Shown: in pieces, positions 12,759 through 24,466 of the stretch | Layout: each line of letters starts with the position of its first letter | Position numbering within the stretch: position 1 is the stretch's first letter | Origin: Palaemon carinicauda | Lineage: Eukaryota; Arthropoda; Malacostraca; Decapoda; Palaemonidae | Assembly: GCF_036898095.1 (NCBI RefSeq) | Contig: NC_090746.1 | Coordinates: 54,423,060 to 54,487,059, forward strand | Reading direction: 5' to 3' | Length of the DNA: 64,000 nt | Made by a program: the position numbers and the translations under genes | Notes under the pieces: model-generated | What the model was told of the DNA's origin: nothing | The model's input: only the letters and a program-made list of their open reading frames with translations | Databases searched by the model: none

Positions 12759-12962
12759 CCGTGTTGGAACAAATATCTATTAAATATCATAAATTTTATC
12801 TAAAAAGATATTTCAAATCTTGTAAGGCATGTATTTTATAGATATCCATGCTCGTTCAAATTACGACTTGAAAAATAGTAAATTGTTTTCGTAATCTATT
12901 CTTCTACCAGAGGCGGCTAGGAATTTTTAAAATAAGTAATTTGTATTTTTCCTAGCTTACTT

Positions 12963-13075
12963 TCTTAAAATGTTTTATTTTAATTGTTCATTACTTCTCT
13001 TTTACTTTATTTATTTTCTCGTTTCCAATCCTCACTGGGCTAATTTTCCCTGTTGGAGCCCTTGAACTTATACAA
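12963..13075 (+). repeat. Part B composite-repeat fragment inside DIRS element 5 ITR
   Basis: Matches part B text ('tccctgttggagccctt') and interrupts the left ITR between 'tttcctagctta' and 'tacaaacctgag', which are contiguous in the inverted ICR copy at about 13240-13275. This suggests insertion or recombination after the DIRS element arrived. Confidence 0.55.
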
Positions 13076-13299
13076 ACCTGAGTTCTTTAAAATAGGCAAC
13101 ATGTCTTAGAGTTAGAATAATTGTCGAATTCATTAACGAGGTGGTTAACGATGAGCAGTGAGTGCAGCCAAGAACCCGTCACTTTTAAACTTTGGTCCAG
13201 GATTGAGAGGGGATGATTAAGGTGGGAAGTTCAACTTTAAAGGACTCAAGTTTGTATGATTAGGAAAAACACAAATTACTTATGTAATATTTTATTGGT

Positions 13300-14540
13300 T
13301 CCTACACATAAATAAACCTTTCGTCCTTTAAAATAGGGAGACAGTGAATGATGGGTAGGAACAAGTGGTTTGTTTTATTCTTCTTTGAAAGTGTCAAACT
13401 GCCTGGTCGCGCAAGTGAGCAAAGGAGATGACGTATGCAATCTCATACCTATCATACAGATGAGTACTGTAGACAGAGCCTGGCCTGTCCAATAAGATTG
13501 GTACGTGGTCACATGAGATGTCCCTTCCCATGAAAGGACTATCAGTCAGGAATAATATCCCTTGTATTTAATGATCAATTGGTTAATATAAACTCCACCA
13601 TCTTTCCCCTCAATAGGGAGGATGGTGGAGATATCTCTTTAGACTCTAAAGAATGGATTTCAGAAGAGCAGGTCACTAGAATTGTCTGATCCAGTGAACA
13701 AAGTTTCAACCACTTTGTCCCCAAGACTTGCATCAATATAACAACATTAACAAGATGTTTCATGTACACTGTAGGGACTAGGCTGGCTACTCAACTACTT
13801 GAGCATCCACCAAAGGACCAGGCTCAAGGGTGTACACAGACTTGTGGGTATACTCGCATAGGTAAAAGGTTGTAAAGGTGACCTGGTATTTCCAAACCCT
13901 ATCCTTAAATAGCTGGCCAACTGAGAGACTCCTCTTGAAGGCTATAGTGACATCTACTGTATACCCCCGACTTTGTGAACTCTGGTCCTAGCTGGTACTT
14001 TGACCCTCTCGGTGGTCAAGGCGTATGCTTTACGGATAGTCTCACAAGGCCAGAAAGTGATTGTGTTACTTGACATCTCTTTCTTGTTCCTATTAATGCT
14101 AAAGAGGAGTCCTCAACTGAGGTATAGGGTACTCTTCAGATAACATGGCAGAACCATCATGGGACACAAAAGCATCTCTTCTACATCATCAACCAACACT
14201 TTACAGAGGAGATAGAAGTCTTAAACATAGGGTTGTGTACCGACAGCTTCTAGGCTTTGGCCACAATGCCAGGCACATAACTGAAGGATAGGAGGCCTTC
14301 TTCCACCTCTTAACAGGGCCGACTAAATAAGGGACCATGCAACTAACCTAATCTCTTTGCCGATGCTAAGGCTAGCAGAAATACACTCATGACCTTCTGT
14401 CTCAAATGGAGTAGGCTAAACATAAGAGCCTTGAGAAAAAGGGTCACATCCGACTCTGGGGGCCTGACTAACATACAAGGCTTATAATAGTTAATAGAGA
14501 GCAAGAGGTTAAAAGGTTAGATAGAGAAATTCATAATGGA
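13300..14540 (-). pseudogene. Relic of DIRS tyrosine recombinase, element 5
   Basis: No long frame survives. Forward-strand text around 14355-14385, 'aatctctttgccgatgctaa', aligns with the element 1 segment near 6957 that encodes the Arg-box region. Text near 13930 ('ctcctcttgaaggctatagt') aligns with the segment encoding the part following the HxxR box. The order matches a minus-strand YR. Identification rests on weak nucleotide similarity. Confidence 0.45.
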
Positions 14541-15289
14541 TATGATTCAGTGTGCAGTACAGGCAGGAACTTTAGTCGATAAGATGTTAAAGACTGATTG
14601 ACAGTTTACAAGTTTTTATCCAGATTTTATGAGGGGTTAAAAGATTAGAGATATTTCATAACTATCATGATTCACAGTAAAATCAGAAAATTAGTTGATG
14701 AGGTTGTTAAAGACTGCTTTAAGAACTTCATAAGCTTATGCAGCATTATGACCAAGCTCTCAACAACAGGATATGAATCACTTGTGGGATGCTCAAGGCT
14801 GAACCGAAATGATCAAGTAAATGAACACCCGACCAATAGATGTCAGCACCAGAAGCAGCACCCGTGAACTAACAAAGGCTCCTGCCAAATGCATTGTACA
14901 GAGTGAGTTAGGTTTGCACTAGAACTCATAAAAACAGAAATTTTAGTTGCTCTAAGAGGCTACTGTACACATTTACCCTAACCCCAAGTATATGTCTTAC
15001 CCTACCATCTGAATATAATTTCGTTGTTTCCTAGAGACTATATTTATCAAATTTCGTTTATTGGAATACAAACTAAATTGAACAAATTATCTTAAGCAAA
15101 TAATAGACTAAAGAAGTGTTAAGACATCTGTAAGCTTGTCCTGTAAATAAAGTCTTTTTTTGTTCAATTCCATATTCAATGTACGTCCTAACTAAAACAT
15201 TGAACAAAAGTAAACCTTACAACTAGCATAGGAGCATAACAAAGTGATGCATTATACACTAATAAAGCAAAAGGAAATTACAAACTTGC
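14541..15289. other. Interior of DIRS element 5, unrecognised
   Basis: AT-rich decayed sequence between the YR relic and the possible gag relic. Expected pol motifs are not visible. Confidence 0.4.
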
Positions 15290-16250
15290 CCCGCGATTTG
15301 TTACCCACCCCAACAATACAATCGCTATGCCTCAAGGACAGAACCAGCAACGTAATCGTGGTTTGTAAAAGACTCGGGTAAGCCGCCAACAAGGGGGGAA
15401 AGAATCCGTGGCACTAATCACGGCAGACACCAAAGGGATGGGATGATGGCATTGGCTTTGAGTCGAGAGAAAAGGAAAAAAGGTCCCTCCGCTCCCAACC
15501 CTTAGTTTTCTATTGCACACAAGCTTGCAAAGACAGCCTTCAGTGGTGCAATCTTCTCATCTCGCCTTACTGAAGTATCGTGACCAAATCATGGTGCCAG
15601 TTAACACTTGGGTGTCATCCACCTCTTGAAAGAGAGGGGGATTTATTAGAAACCCTTTCCTTAAGACTATAACTGGCCTTCATAGATTTCTTCAATCTCT
15701 TCCTCATTTTTGAAGCGTTAAAATCAAAGTCAAAAGGAGTCGGAGGAGAAACAATGCGCACATATCTTCTTTCTTCCAACCCTCACCTATGGCTCAGGTG
15801 TCATCCAGCCCAAGAAAGAGACAGGATGCCGTAAAGAGCCCTTTCCTTATGATTACACCTTCTTCAATCACTTTCTCTTCTTAGAAAAAGAAGCGTCAGA
15901 ATAAGAGTTGGAAGTTGAAGAGGACAATTAGGAAAATGAATGCTCACAGCTCCTCTTCCTTCCAACCCTCACCTCAGACTCAGCAACCAGATGAGTCAAG
16001 GTCTGAGCGACTAACAACGAAAACAGACCCCTACGAGAAGAAACCACATGGGCAGCTCCAACAGGAGCCACAACACAGGAACTAACAAAGGGGAGGGGAT
16101 AGGGCAACTTACAGGGTCTTGCAACACTGACATAGGTGGTGTCATAGGCCCAGAGGGAGCATGGGTTATGGGTCCCAGGCACAAGGGTCGGTGTGACAGG
16201 AACAGGGGGAGGGAATCAATACCAAGTACTAATTTTCTGTAAGAAAAAGA
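15290..16250 (-). pseudogene. Possible gag relic of DIRS element 5, with internal duplication
   Basis: More GC-rich than its surroundings. On the minus strand it is rich in Ser, Lys, Glu and Arg codons, as in the charged middle of DIRS gag. Two diverged direct copies of about 165 bp are visible near 15610-15780 and 15780-15930: each has 'gtgtcatcca', an 'aagagac/aaagagag' run, 'ccctttcctta' and 'ttcttcaatc'. No conserved gag motif was found, so the call rests on position between the pol side and the right ITR. Confidence 0.35.
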
Positions 16251-16468
16251 AAGATGAACATTTTGGGAAAAGGTGCATCAGTAAGTCCGTACTCGTTAAG
16301 GCAGAAAAAAAAGTGATGCTTCCAAATGGAAGAGGGACAGAGGTTCTCGGCAGTGCTCATCACCCGTTGTTAACTACCTCATTAACAAATATAACAGCTG
16401 TTCCCGTTCCATCAAAGATATGTTCCCTATTTCAAAGGAAGAAAGGTTTGTACACACGTAGCAAAAAT

Positions 16469-19309
16469 AACAAGGTAGCTTAGCTAAAATTTACTCGTAA
16501 AATTGTAACAGATAAACGACTGCTTCAAGTTTCTTAAAATTTTTATGAGCTTCCCAATGGCATACACATACTGTATCCACCTAAACAATTGATGTAAAAG
16601 TTCTGAATAAATTCTTACTCTGTACTAGCAAATTTACTGTAATTACATCAACAAAGATGACCTCAAGAGATTGAATGTGAAAGAATAATGTTTTGAATTA
16701 CAATATTAAAAAATTGACAAGCTGTGTCAATACTCATTTTATTCCATTGGAGTTTCAAGATACTGAGAGATAAGGTTTCAAGACAGGCATACTCTGGAAC
16801 ATTGCCAGTGTTGGAGAAGGCTACCAGATGTTCAAGAATTTAAAAGAAAAAAAAAATACTAGAAAGACCTCTTCGCTTACCGTATGTCACTCTAAAAGTG
16901 TGATATCTAACACAAAAAATAAACCGACATTCAAAACTACTTAGTTCCCTACTTAAACCTCACAAAACCAGCATAATAATAACTAATGCATACAGCATTT
17001 TATTCAATAGCTCATATGTTTAACCCTATCACTTCAATTATATATTAAAAAATCCATGACCAATCACACTTAAGGTCGAATTGTACCAATGGTCGCCATA
17101 GATTGGAAGGAATTCAAACTTATTCAACTTGATATTACAGGAGTTATGGTAGGGATTGTACAAGAAAGGAGAAGAGTTTCCAGAGAAGACACAGGGAAAC
17201 CAAATATCAATCTAAATTCACATCTAATTTCATGCAAGAATAACAATAACATCCTTGTATTGATAGCAGTAATTTAGATATTAATTAGTCACCAACTAAT
17301 TTACCCATTCACTGTGCAACAATCATCCAGCTAATTACTTAAAGGTTTATCATCATCATCACAGGGAATTGTAAATTAGCAAACAAAATTAAATTGTACT
17401 ATAACCTGCAGCTTCACTCGCATAATTCCAACACTCGCCAGAAGCCAACAAATTTCTAAGAAAAAATTAACTTTTGATTTTCTTAACATCCTGCAAATAA
17501 TGTAATCAGTGATAATAGTGATATTCTATGTTTTAGTAATAAGAGGACTCTGTAATGCAAAAACTTTCTTTTGACATTTATATCACCCCTTAAACTAAAT
17601 GATAATCAGTACACTACAAAAATACTAATGAATTAAAAACCTCCTGAAATGACAAATGCACTGATGATACATTTCGAGACAGAAAGCAGCTATTAAGAGA
17701 AAACGTTCCGACACCAAGGTTTGGACAAAAAGGGCAGTAAATAATACAATATCCATGGGTCATTCATATACTCTCAGGTATTTGTGAAATTCCCCCAGTA
17801 TTGAATGGAGGAAGAGAATACTTTACATTAGTTTTAGATTTATACAGTTTAGGAAAAGTTAGTCAAAAGTAATAGGAATGCTAGAGAGAAAAGGAGAGAA
17901 ATCTACCTTGTTGGAAATAAAGAGAATAGCATCATGAAAAGCATAAAGAAGAAACACTTGGTGAAAAGATTCAGTGCTTGCTATTCCCCCCTGGGAAAAC
18001 AATGTGCCATAAAAGGTTTTGTTGTATATAACATTTTATGTGAATTATTAAAAAATATCATTATCAGACAACTAAGTAATAAAGTGAACTGTCAAAGGAC
18101 TGTCCAGGTTTAATTTCTAATAAAGAAACTAAATCTTATCTAATATACTGCAACTCCTTTAAAAATCAACTATTGGATAAATTAACATAATAAAAAAATT
18201 TGGCAGAACTTCCTTTAAGGACATATTCCCAATATTTGACTGAGTACGCTTTATAAGTGATGCTATGCAATCTCTGGAGATATATTCTGGTTTGTACTGC
18301 TACCTTAATCATCACTTACTGATTACAGTAATATTAATTGCAGGCAAGAGCAAATAAAATTTACAGTTTTTTTTTTTTTTATTTCACTATTGTACTGTAA
18401 TAGAAAATATGTTCCAAATTATGGAGTAATGTAATGTATTCTGCTGCAGGGTTCTAGTATAATTAGTCTAACTTGGTGCATAAAACACCACAGAAGTTGT
18501 TTATCATCTATGAGTGAGATTTCTCAACACTCATCCCAAATCAGTTGCTCAGACCTTGAGATCTAGATTTACATACTTTAACCATTAAAAAGCAGCTTTA
18601 TTTTTTCTTTTCCAAGGAAAAAATGTCTTAAAATATGACAAATATGGTACAATACTGATTAAACTACAGTATTGAATCAGTCTTCTGGTATTGCAAACGA
18701 CTAATATACATAAATTTGCTTAAATTACCTTTATCTTATATTATTTATCAGCATATTTGGCAAAGAGGAATTTCAAGCATACCAAAGTCCAACTTTGTTA
18801 AATACCTTCAGGTTTATTGCTCAACTCCATGTGGGGAGTTGGGACAAAGTTGTACTTTTAATATTAATGAGAGACCAGAAACACCCACTTGCCATTTGGA
18901 GCAGAAATAACACGTACAACACCTACTGCCTGACATTAATAATTGCAATAAACTACTTTCCCAAACTACAGTACTCTCAGTTACACACTAAGTAAGCACG
19001 TTCATGTACATATGAATTTTGTACATTTTCATGGCATACAAATTTAAACTAAAGTATATGCATAGCACTGCAGTAGCAGTCTGTTTCTGTTATGTATATT
19101 ACTTAGAAATTCTTTTGCATTAGCCTTTAGAAATGTAAAAAAAAAATATCAACTTACTATAAGTAAAAGGGATATTGCATAGTTTTGGTTTGGGAAAATA
19201 CAATTAAAATATAAACAAAATATTACTTATTTTTTTCTAAGAGATAGTTGCCAGTATAGTGAAAAGTGAGAATTATGAGATAAATACTAATTAGAAGAAA
19301 TCTGAAATA
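16469..19309. other. AT-rich DNA, no feature seen
   Basis: About 2.8 kb of AT-rich sequence with short homopolymers. No exon with both splice sites and recognisable protein, and no transposon ends, were found. Confidence 0.5.
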
Positions 19310-19339
19310 TGACAAATTCGGAGATAATTTGTATTTTTC

Positions 19340-19515
19340 CTAACCATACAAACCTTAGCTATTTACATAGGGTTTACTTTCGGCGTAGCTGAAATGACGA
19401 GCCATTAGAATTTTAACGAGGGTTTATTACTCCCGCGCTAGTTAGCAAGGGGGTAGGGGAGTGGTAGCTAGCTACCCCTCCCCCCCTCATACACACCGGT
19501 GAACTGCTTCACTTC
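19340..19515. repeat. DIRS element 4 left inverted terminal repeat
   Basis: Includes 'tttactttcggcgtagctga' and the palindromic 'gtagctagctac'. It matches the reverse complement of about 22800-22966. Confidence 0.85.
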
Positions 19516-19566
19516 ACTTAGAGGTAGGACTTGCCTTGGGGGACAGGGCTGGCAGGCAGATATGTG

Positions 19567-19666
19567 TAAATAGCTAAGGTTTGTATGGTTAGGAAAAATA
19601 CAAATTATCTCTGAATTTGTCATTTGTTCCGTAACCGAAATACAAACCATGCTATTTACATAGGGT
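19567..19666. repeat. DIRS element 4 internal complementary region
   Basis: The inverse of the left terminus (ending TTTGTCA at 19622) is joined to the inverse of the right terminus (TTTGTTCCGT from 19623). This is the same logic as the ICRs of elements 1-3 despite unrelated flanking ITR sequence. Confidence 0.85.
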
Positions 19667-20149
19667 GACTTACCCTTAGGTAGGGTGGAAAGTCCCCAGC
19701 CTTACTGGCTTTGGCTTACCCGGGGACTCAGAATCCGAGTGAGTAGCACTCGAGAAAAAAAGTCCCTGCACCTCGCAAGTTTCTTGCTACGCAAGAAACG
19801 TGGGGCCTACATAAGCTTGTGTGTGGAGGGAAGAAGTGTGACTTGTCCTAGGAAGTAGACCTGAAGTCCTTTAGCTGGAATTCTAGGCTAGGACGTTCCC
19901 AATACCACCTCGTCAGGGTATGGGGGACGCGACAGTATTAACTTAATACTAGGAACACAAGGAAGCATGGTTTACCTGCAGAGGTTTGAGGTCAGCTATG
20001 CAGAGAACCCAGGATGCTGCTTTCCCCAAGAGAGGGGAGGATGAAGAAAGAAGTAAGGGCCAGACATACTTCCTTTATTCATGCAGTCTAAAACCGGGTA
20101 ACAATGCCCTCAACCTTCTGCTACCTGTCCATTAAGGAGCCTGAGGTTA

Positions 20150-21300
20150 GACCAGCTGTTGTGTAGCCACCACACGGGCGATAGAAAACGTATCGAGGCT
20201 CCTGTGGGTCACGTCCTGCAGGTAGTGGGCTGTGAAGGTCGTTAGACGCTTCCAGACTCCAGCTTGTAGCACCTGCATCACAGAGTAGTTCCTCTTGAAG
20301 GCCAGGGACGTTGCGATGCCTCTGACATCGTGTGCTCTAAGGCGACGTGACGGAGGAGGGTCTGGATTCAGGGCGTGATGGATGACCCTTTGAATCCAGG
20401 CTGAAAAGGCATCTTGATGACCCTCCTCTCCGTCCTCCCTGTGCTCCCAAACAGGGCTTGCACGTGAGGACGAACTGCAGTTGTCCTTTAAGATAACCTC
20501 TCCGACTCCTTACTGGGCATAGTAGGAGAAGGTCTGGGTCATCTGCTACAGAACGGGGACTCGATATCCTGAAGGAGTCGAACCGAAGGTCCGGGACTCC
20601 AAGATTTTGAGTCTAGTAACCAACCCAGGGACGAACCTGAACGTTACCTCCACCTATCCTCTTGAATGGGCGACGTTGTACGAGAGACCATGAAGTTCGC
20701 TGACATGCTTGGCCGAGGCCAGAGCGAGCAGGAGCACCGTCTTCCAAGACAGGTGACGATCAGAAGCCTGGCGTAATGGTTCGCAAGGAGATCTCTTAAG
20801 AGCCCAAACCATGTTCCATGGAGGAGGTCTCACTTCCGACTGGGGGCAGGTAAGTTCATAGTTTCGTATGAGCGAAGAAAGATCCAGCGAGGAGGAAATG
20901 TCTATTCCTTTCATCCTGAAGGCCAGGCTTAAGGCTGAGCGATAGGCTTCCACCACCGAGAGCGAAAGGCGCATTTCCTCCCGCCGACATACAATAACTC
21001 ACTATTGCTGGAATAGTGGCATCAGGGGGAGAGGTACCTCTCCCACGACACCAACCACATAAGACTCTTCACTTCGCCTGGTAGACCCCTGCGGATGACT
21101 TTCGCAGGTGTCGAGACATCAGCTCCGCAACTGGTTGCGGAACGCCTCTCTCTGTGAGGAAATGCTGGATGGTCTCCAGGCGTGAAGCCGAAGCGATGCT
21201 ACGGCTTGTGGTAGATGTTGCAGTGTGGTTGTTTGAGTAGCTCGTGTCATGGGGGAAGCTCTCTCAGGAGTTCCGTCAGGAGATGCAGAAGTTCCGGGAA
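20150..21300 (-). pseudogene. DIRS tyrosine recombinase relic, element 4
   Basis: Fragments in several frames. The C-terminal catalytic block (about 20161-20345) reads 'AHDVRGIATSLAF' and 'TFTAHYLQD', so the HxxR box and the Tyr survive. An open piece at 20654-20974 contains 'ASAKHVSELHGLSY', where the first catalytic Arg of elements 1 and 3 is His. Frameshifts separate the pieces. The protein cannot be functional. Confidence 0.78.
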
Positions 21301-21339
21301 CCACTCTGCAGCGGAGCTACTGTATTAGAGTCATCGACA

Positions 21340-21960
21340 GGTTGACCGATAGTCTGGTCTTGTTGAGCCCCTTCTCAACAAACAGAACGGTGGGAAGACG
21401 TAGACGTCAATGTTGTCCCACCGTGTAGGAAGGCATCTTCCCAGTGCCTTGGGGTCTGGGACAGGGAGTAGTACAGCGGCAGCTTGAAATTCAAGGCTGT
21501 CGCAAACAGGTCCACAGGGTCAGGACTTGTTGGCTACCAGGGGGGGCCGAAGACCACTCGGTACTCTCTATCTGTGAGGGCCTGCTCAGACTGTCGGAGA
21601 GCACATTCCTTTGTCCGGAATGAAGCGAGCCGATAGGGTATTGAGTGGACTTCGGTTCATCTCAGTATCTCTACTGCAAGATGAGAAAGTTATGAAAAGG
21701 TACCTACCTGCTTGTTGAAAAAAGCCACTACCGTGGAGTTGTCGTTCACGGAGTGCCTCGCCAGGGTCTGTTGAAAGTGTTGAAGGGCCAGAATACGGCC
21801 TTCATTCCTAGCAGATTAATGTGGAGGTACCCTTCTGGTTCTGACCATAGGCCTGATTCAGAACGTGCCTCCCCCATGCCCATAACGAAGTCGTAGAGGA
21901 GGCGGCAACAGCAGACTCACCAGGCCCCAACAGGACAGCTCTGCTTCGTTGGCACATTAG
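21340..21960 (-). pseudogene. RNase H / methyltransferase-like relic, element 4
   Basis: Minus-strand reading gives 'VDLFATALNFKLPL' near 21490-21510, matching the post-RNase H domain of elements 1-3. 'NDNSTVVAFFNKQ' near 21720-21745 corresponds to the 'DNATVVAY' block of RNase H. Frameshifts are numerous. RT sequence expected beyond 21960 is absent. Confidence 0.65.
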
Positions 21961-22799
21961 GCAAACGAAAAACTAGATAGTTAACTGTTTAAATAAAATA
22001 ATCAGTTAACATTTATCCCCACGGGGGAACTCCGAAGAGGAACCCGAGGGAAAAGAACATAAGAATTACGCACTAGGAATGCGCCCTCCTCCCCCACTGA
22101 CACTCACGGGAAGGGGGGGGGGGAAGGCGGAGAACTGTAACAAAACAGAATTATAACAATTATAATTATGTAATTCATCTAAGAATGTTCACTAATAGTA
22201 AGAACGAATGAACCCCGAAGGGAAGCGTTCTACACAGAAGCTGAAAAGTTAACAAATACAATTAGATTTGATTCAAAATAATTAAGACAAAATAAACGGA
22301 GTAGCAACTCAACCCGCAACGGGAAGGAAGCTACCGTAATATGTAGTAGTAATAAAAAGGGTGAACGACCTCAAGGAGAGAGAGACCGTAGTCAAACTAA
22401 ACTCCCTCGTTCCCTACGCTGATAGACCAAGTTCCCCATAGGGAAGGAGGAACAGCGGAGAAACAGATTAATAAATAAAGTCCAGCGATGACGATTCCCC
22501 ACGGCGCCCGCCGAAGGGAGACCGAAGGACCAAGGGAGAGATCGCGACCCATGAAATGTCACCGTGGGGGCCTGGGACCACACGGAGATGATGTCGTACA
22601 AATGAGTGGACTTCCTACACACACACACACACAGCACAAACACTGAAAAGGAAACTTACTGTATTTCTATACTCAAATATATACATAAACATAAGAATGT
22701 TTACATATAAAGTATAAGAAAAGTAAGTAATTAAGTAAAGACAAAACATAAATGGCTGACATGCGAGGACGGGACAGAGACGTCTGTTCTTCGTCCGAG

Positions 22800-22966
22800 C
22801 CTAAAATGAAGTGAAGCAGTTCACTGGTGTGTGAGGGGGGAGGGGTAGCTAGCTACCACTCCCCTACCCCCTTGCTAACTAGCGCAGGGGTAATAAACCC
22901 TTGTTAAAATTCTAATGGTTCATCATTTCAGCTACGCCGAAAGTAAACCCTATGTAAATAGCGTGG
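22800..22966. repeat. DIRS element 4 right inverted terminal repeat
   Basis: Inverted partner of 19340-19515. On the coding strand it is the upstream end of the element. Confidence 0.85.
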
Positions 22967-23040
22967 TTTGTATTTCGGTTACGGAACAAAGAGGTTTTAC
23001 TGCCATTTCAAGAATCCTTTTCTTTTCTACTGAACTTTTC

Positions 23041-23043
<3 letters not shown>

Positions 23044-23075
<32 letters not shown>
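23044..23075. repeat. Poly-A tract
   Basis: About 32 consecutive A on the plus strand, just outside DIRS element 4. No adjacent retroposed gene is recognised. Confidence 0.9.
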
Positions 23076-23079
<4 letters not shown>

Positions 23080-23338
23080 CTTTGGCAATCACTTCACAAG
23101 AAACATACCCAATGTTCATGGGGAAAAAAATAAACAAAACCCTTTCTTTAAGGGTGGGATTAGTACAAAACATACGAAACCCGATTATAGTTGATATAAG
23201 GAAATGAAATTGCTTAAAACGTTTACATTTTCAAATACTATAAATATATAATTCTTGTTTAGTTTATTCTTTTAAAAATGCATCCTTAATTTTCTAAGCT
23301 GTGATATACTAATTGAACCAATAAAAAACAAAACTTAC

Positions 23339-23554
23339 CGTTTAGAAAATTTAGATGATAATTTTGAGAAGAAACTGGTCCTGCTCGTAGACGAAAGAGC
23401 ACTAGTGTCCTGTGTCACCAAAGGCGCTCCTGAGTATGTGTTGTTATTCCGTCTATTTTGCCCACTGTGGAAGGTAGATCGACTTGGTACATTTCGGGGG
23501 AAGGGTGAAGTCCGATTCATTGAGCTTGGTGACACAGGTGTTTTGTTCGATGAG
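23339..23554 (-). CDS. par-1: par-1/MARK kinase exon (spacer region)
   Basis: Exon of a host gene for a PAR-1/MARK serine/threonine kinase, which phosphorylates microtubule-associated proteins and controls cell polarity. The 216-bp exon has a pyrimidine-rich acceptor ending CAG (23557-23555) and a GTAAGT donor (23338-23333). It encodes 'FPRNVPSRSTFHSGQ' and ends 'TSFFSKLSSKFSKR'. Both are hallmark strings of the spacer between the UBA and KA1 domains of MARK proteins (human paralogues have RxPRGTASRSTFHG and a NLFSKLTSKLTRR-type motif). It starts and ends in phase 2. The KA1 exons that should follow at lower coordinates were not found. Confidence 0.85.
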
Positions 23555-23803
23555 CTGAAAAGCAGCAATAATACCACACTGAGAAAAAAGCCCAATATCT
23601 TTTTTTTTTTTTAAATGCTTGTATAAGCCAGCAACTGAAGCCCATTGTTATAAATTTTAGCTTTGATGCACTGGGCATTAGAGTTTTCAACACAGTATAC
23701 GATATATTTATTTCATTAAATCAAACAACAGCAACTAAATCTAGAAGAGAATTAAATTACATAGCAGTAATTATTGACAACTAGAAGTAACAGTGCACGC
23801 TAC

Positions 23804-23848
23804 CTAAGCAATCTCTTGTGGTCCCCACTGGGTCTGGAGGCGACAGAT
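23804..23848 (-). CDS. par-1: Candidate 45-bp cassette exon of par-1
   Basis: A short segment with an AG acceptor (23850-23849) and a GTAGCG donor (from 23803). It is phase 2 at both ends and open in the frame the neighbouring exons require, reading about 'SVASRPSGDHKRLL'. It would add 15 residues without changing frame. The donor is weak and there is no family match, so this is an inference from phase and position. Confidence 0.3.
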   Translation of the reverse strand: MCRLQTQWGPQEIA

Positions 23849-24139
23849 CTACCGAGGTCATGCAAAAATAAAGTGTTAAATATGTCACACCACCCTTTAT
23901 AGTACTGTATTTTAGTAGGTGTGGTTCAACCAAACTGAGTGTCAAATACAGCTAAATTGCTAACACTGTATTCTAATAAAAGCTGCCATGCAAACCACAA
24001 ATTACACCAAAAACTAAAAATAAACACAAGGAAAAATAAATGGAACATAAAGAGCTGAGTGGAATATGAAAGAGAGGTGTGTTGAAGCTAGAAGCAAAAA
24101 GCAACAGGGTGTGTGTGCGCCCACTGAGAGACATACTAC

Positions 24140-24355
24140 CTTGACCGTAAAGGATCTAGGGGGTGGTCTAAGGGCGAGAGATCCACTCGGCCTGGACCAG
24201 CACCCGTGCCCGCAGAAATGGACGCTGACTTGAAATGACCTTTTGCAGGTCGTGAGTTAGTGGCTGACGAGGGGTGGCCAGGGGACAGGCTGTCCACCGG
24301 GGCCCCCACCAATGAGGGAGGGGCCCCAGGGAGGAGTGGTACTGCAGCCACACCA
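24140..24355 (-). CDS. par-1: Candidate 216-bp cassette exon of par-1
   Basis: Acceptor 'gactacag' and a GTAGTA donor at 24139 enclose 216 bp that is open in the needed frame and phase 2 at both ends, so it can be included or skipped between the 50.4-kb and 23.5-kb exons. The product is Ser/Pro/Gly-rich, with 'SRPAKGHFKSASISAGTG' and 'GRVDLSPLDHPLDPLR', in keeping with the variable MARK spacer. It is more GC-rich than the surrounding intron. No specific homologue is recalled. Confidence 0.5.
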
Positions 24356-24466
24356 CTGTAGTCACAAGACAACCAGAGTTATCACAGGCCACACACGCAC
24401 ACATACAGCAACACCACCATACACATACACACGCAAACACGCTGTCACTCTCACCCTTCTGAGCCA

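Larger units (their letters stand above)
12929..16468 (-). mobile_element. DIRS element 5, strongly decayed
   Basis: The left end has the DIRS-style 'agtaatttgtatttttccta'. An ICR-like segment at about 13235-13345 contains its reverse complement followed by 'ttggttcctacacata'. A right ITR at about 16318-16468 matches, inverted, the left region around 13090-13190: 'cattaacgaggtggttaac' against the inverse of 'gttaactacctcattaac'. The interior has remnants of YR and possibly gag. Boundaries are approximate. Confidence 0.65.
19310..22990 (-). mobile_element. DIRS element 4, internally deleted, different family
   Basis: The left terminus is TGACAAATTC (19310) and the right terminus is ACGGAACAAA (ending 22990). 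ITRs of about 170 bp lie at 19340-19515 and 22800-22966. The ICR is at 19567-19666. The 3.7-kb body keeps YR and RNase H/methyltransferase relics but lacks recognisable RT and gag, so it is a deletion derivative. ITR sequence differs from elements 1-3 apart from the terminal motifs. Confidence 0.85.

Noticed and set aside
14541..14900. Direct tandem text around 'ggttaaaaggttagatag' and 'gaggggttaaaagattag'
   Set aside because: Short, low-complexity similarity not strong enough to call a repeat.
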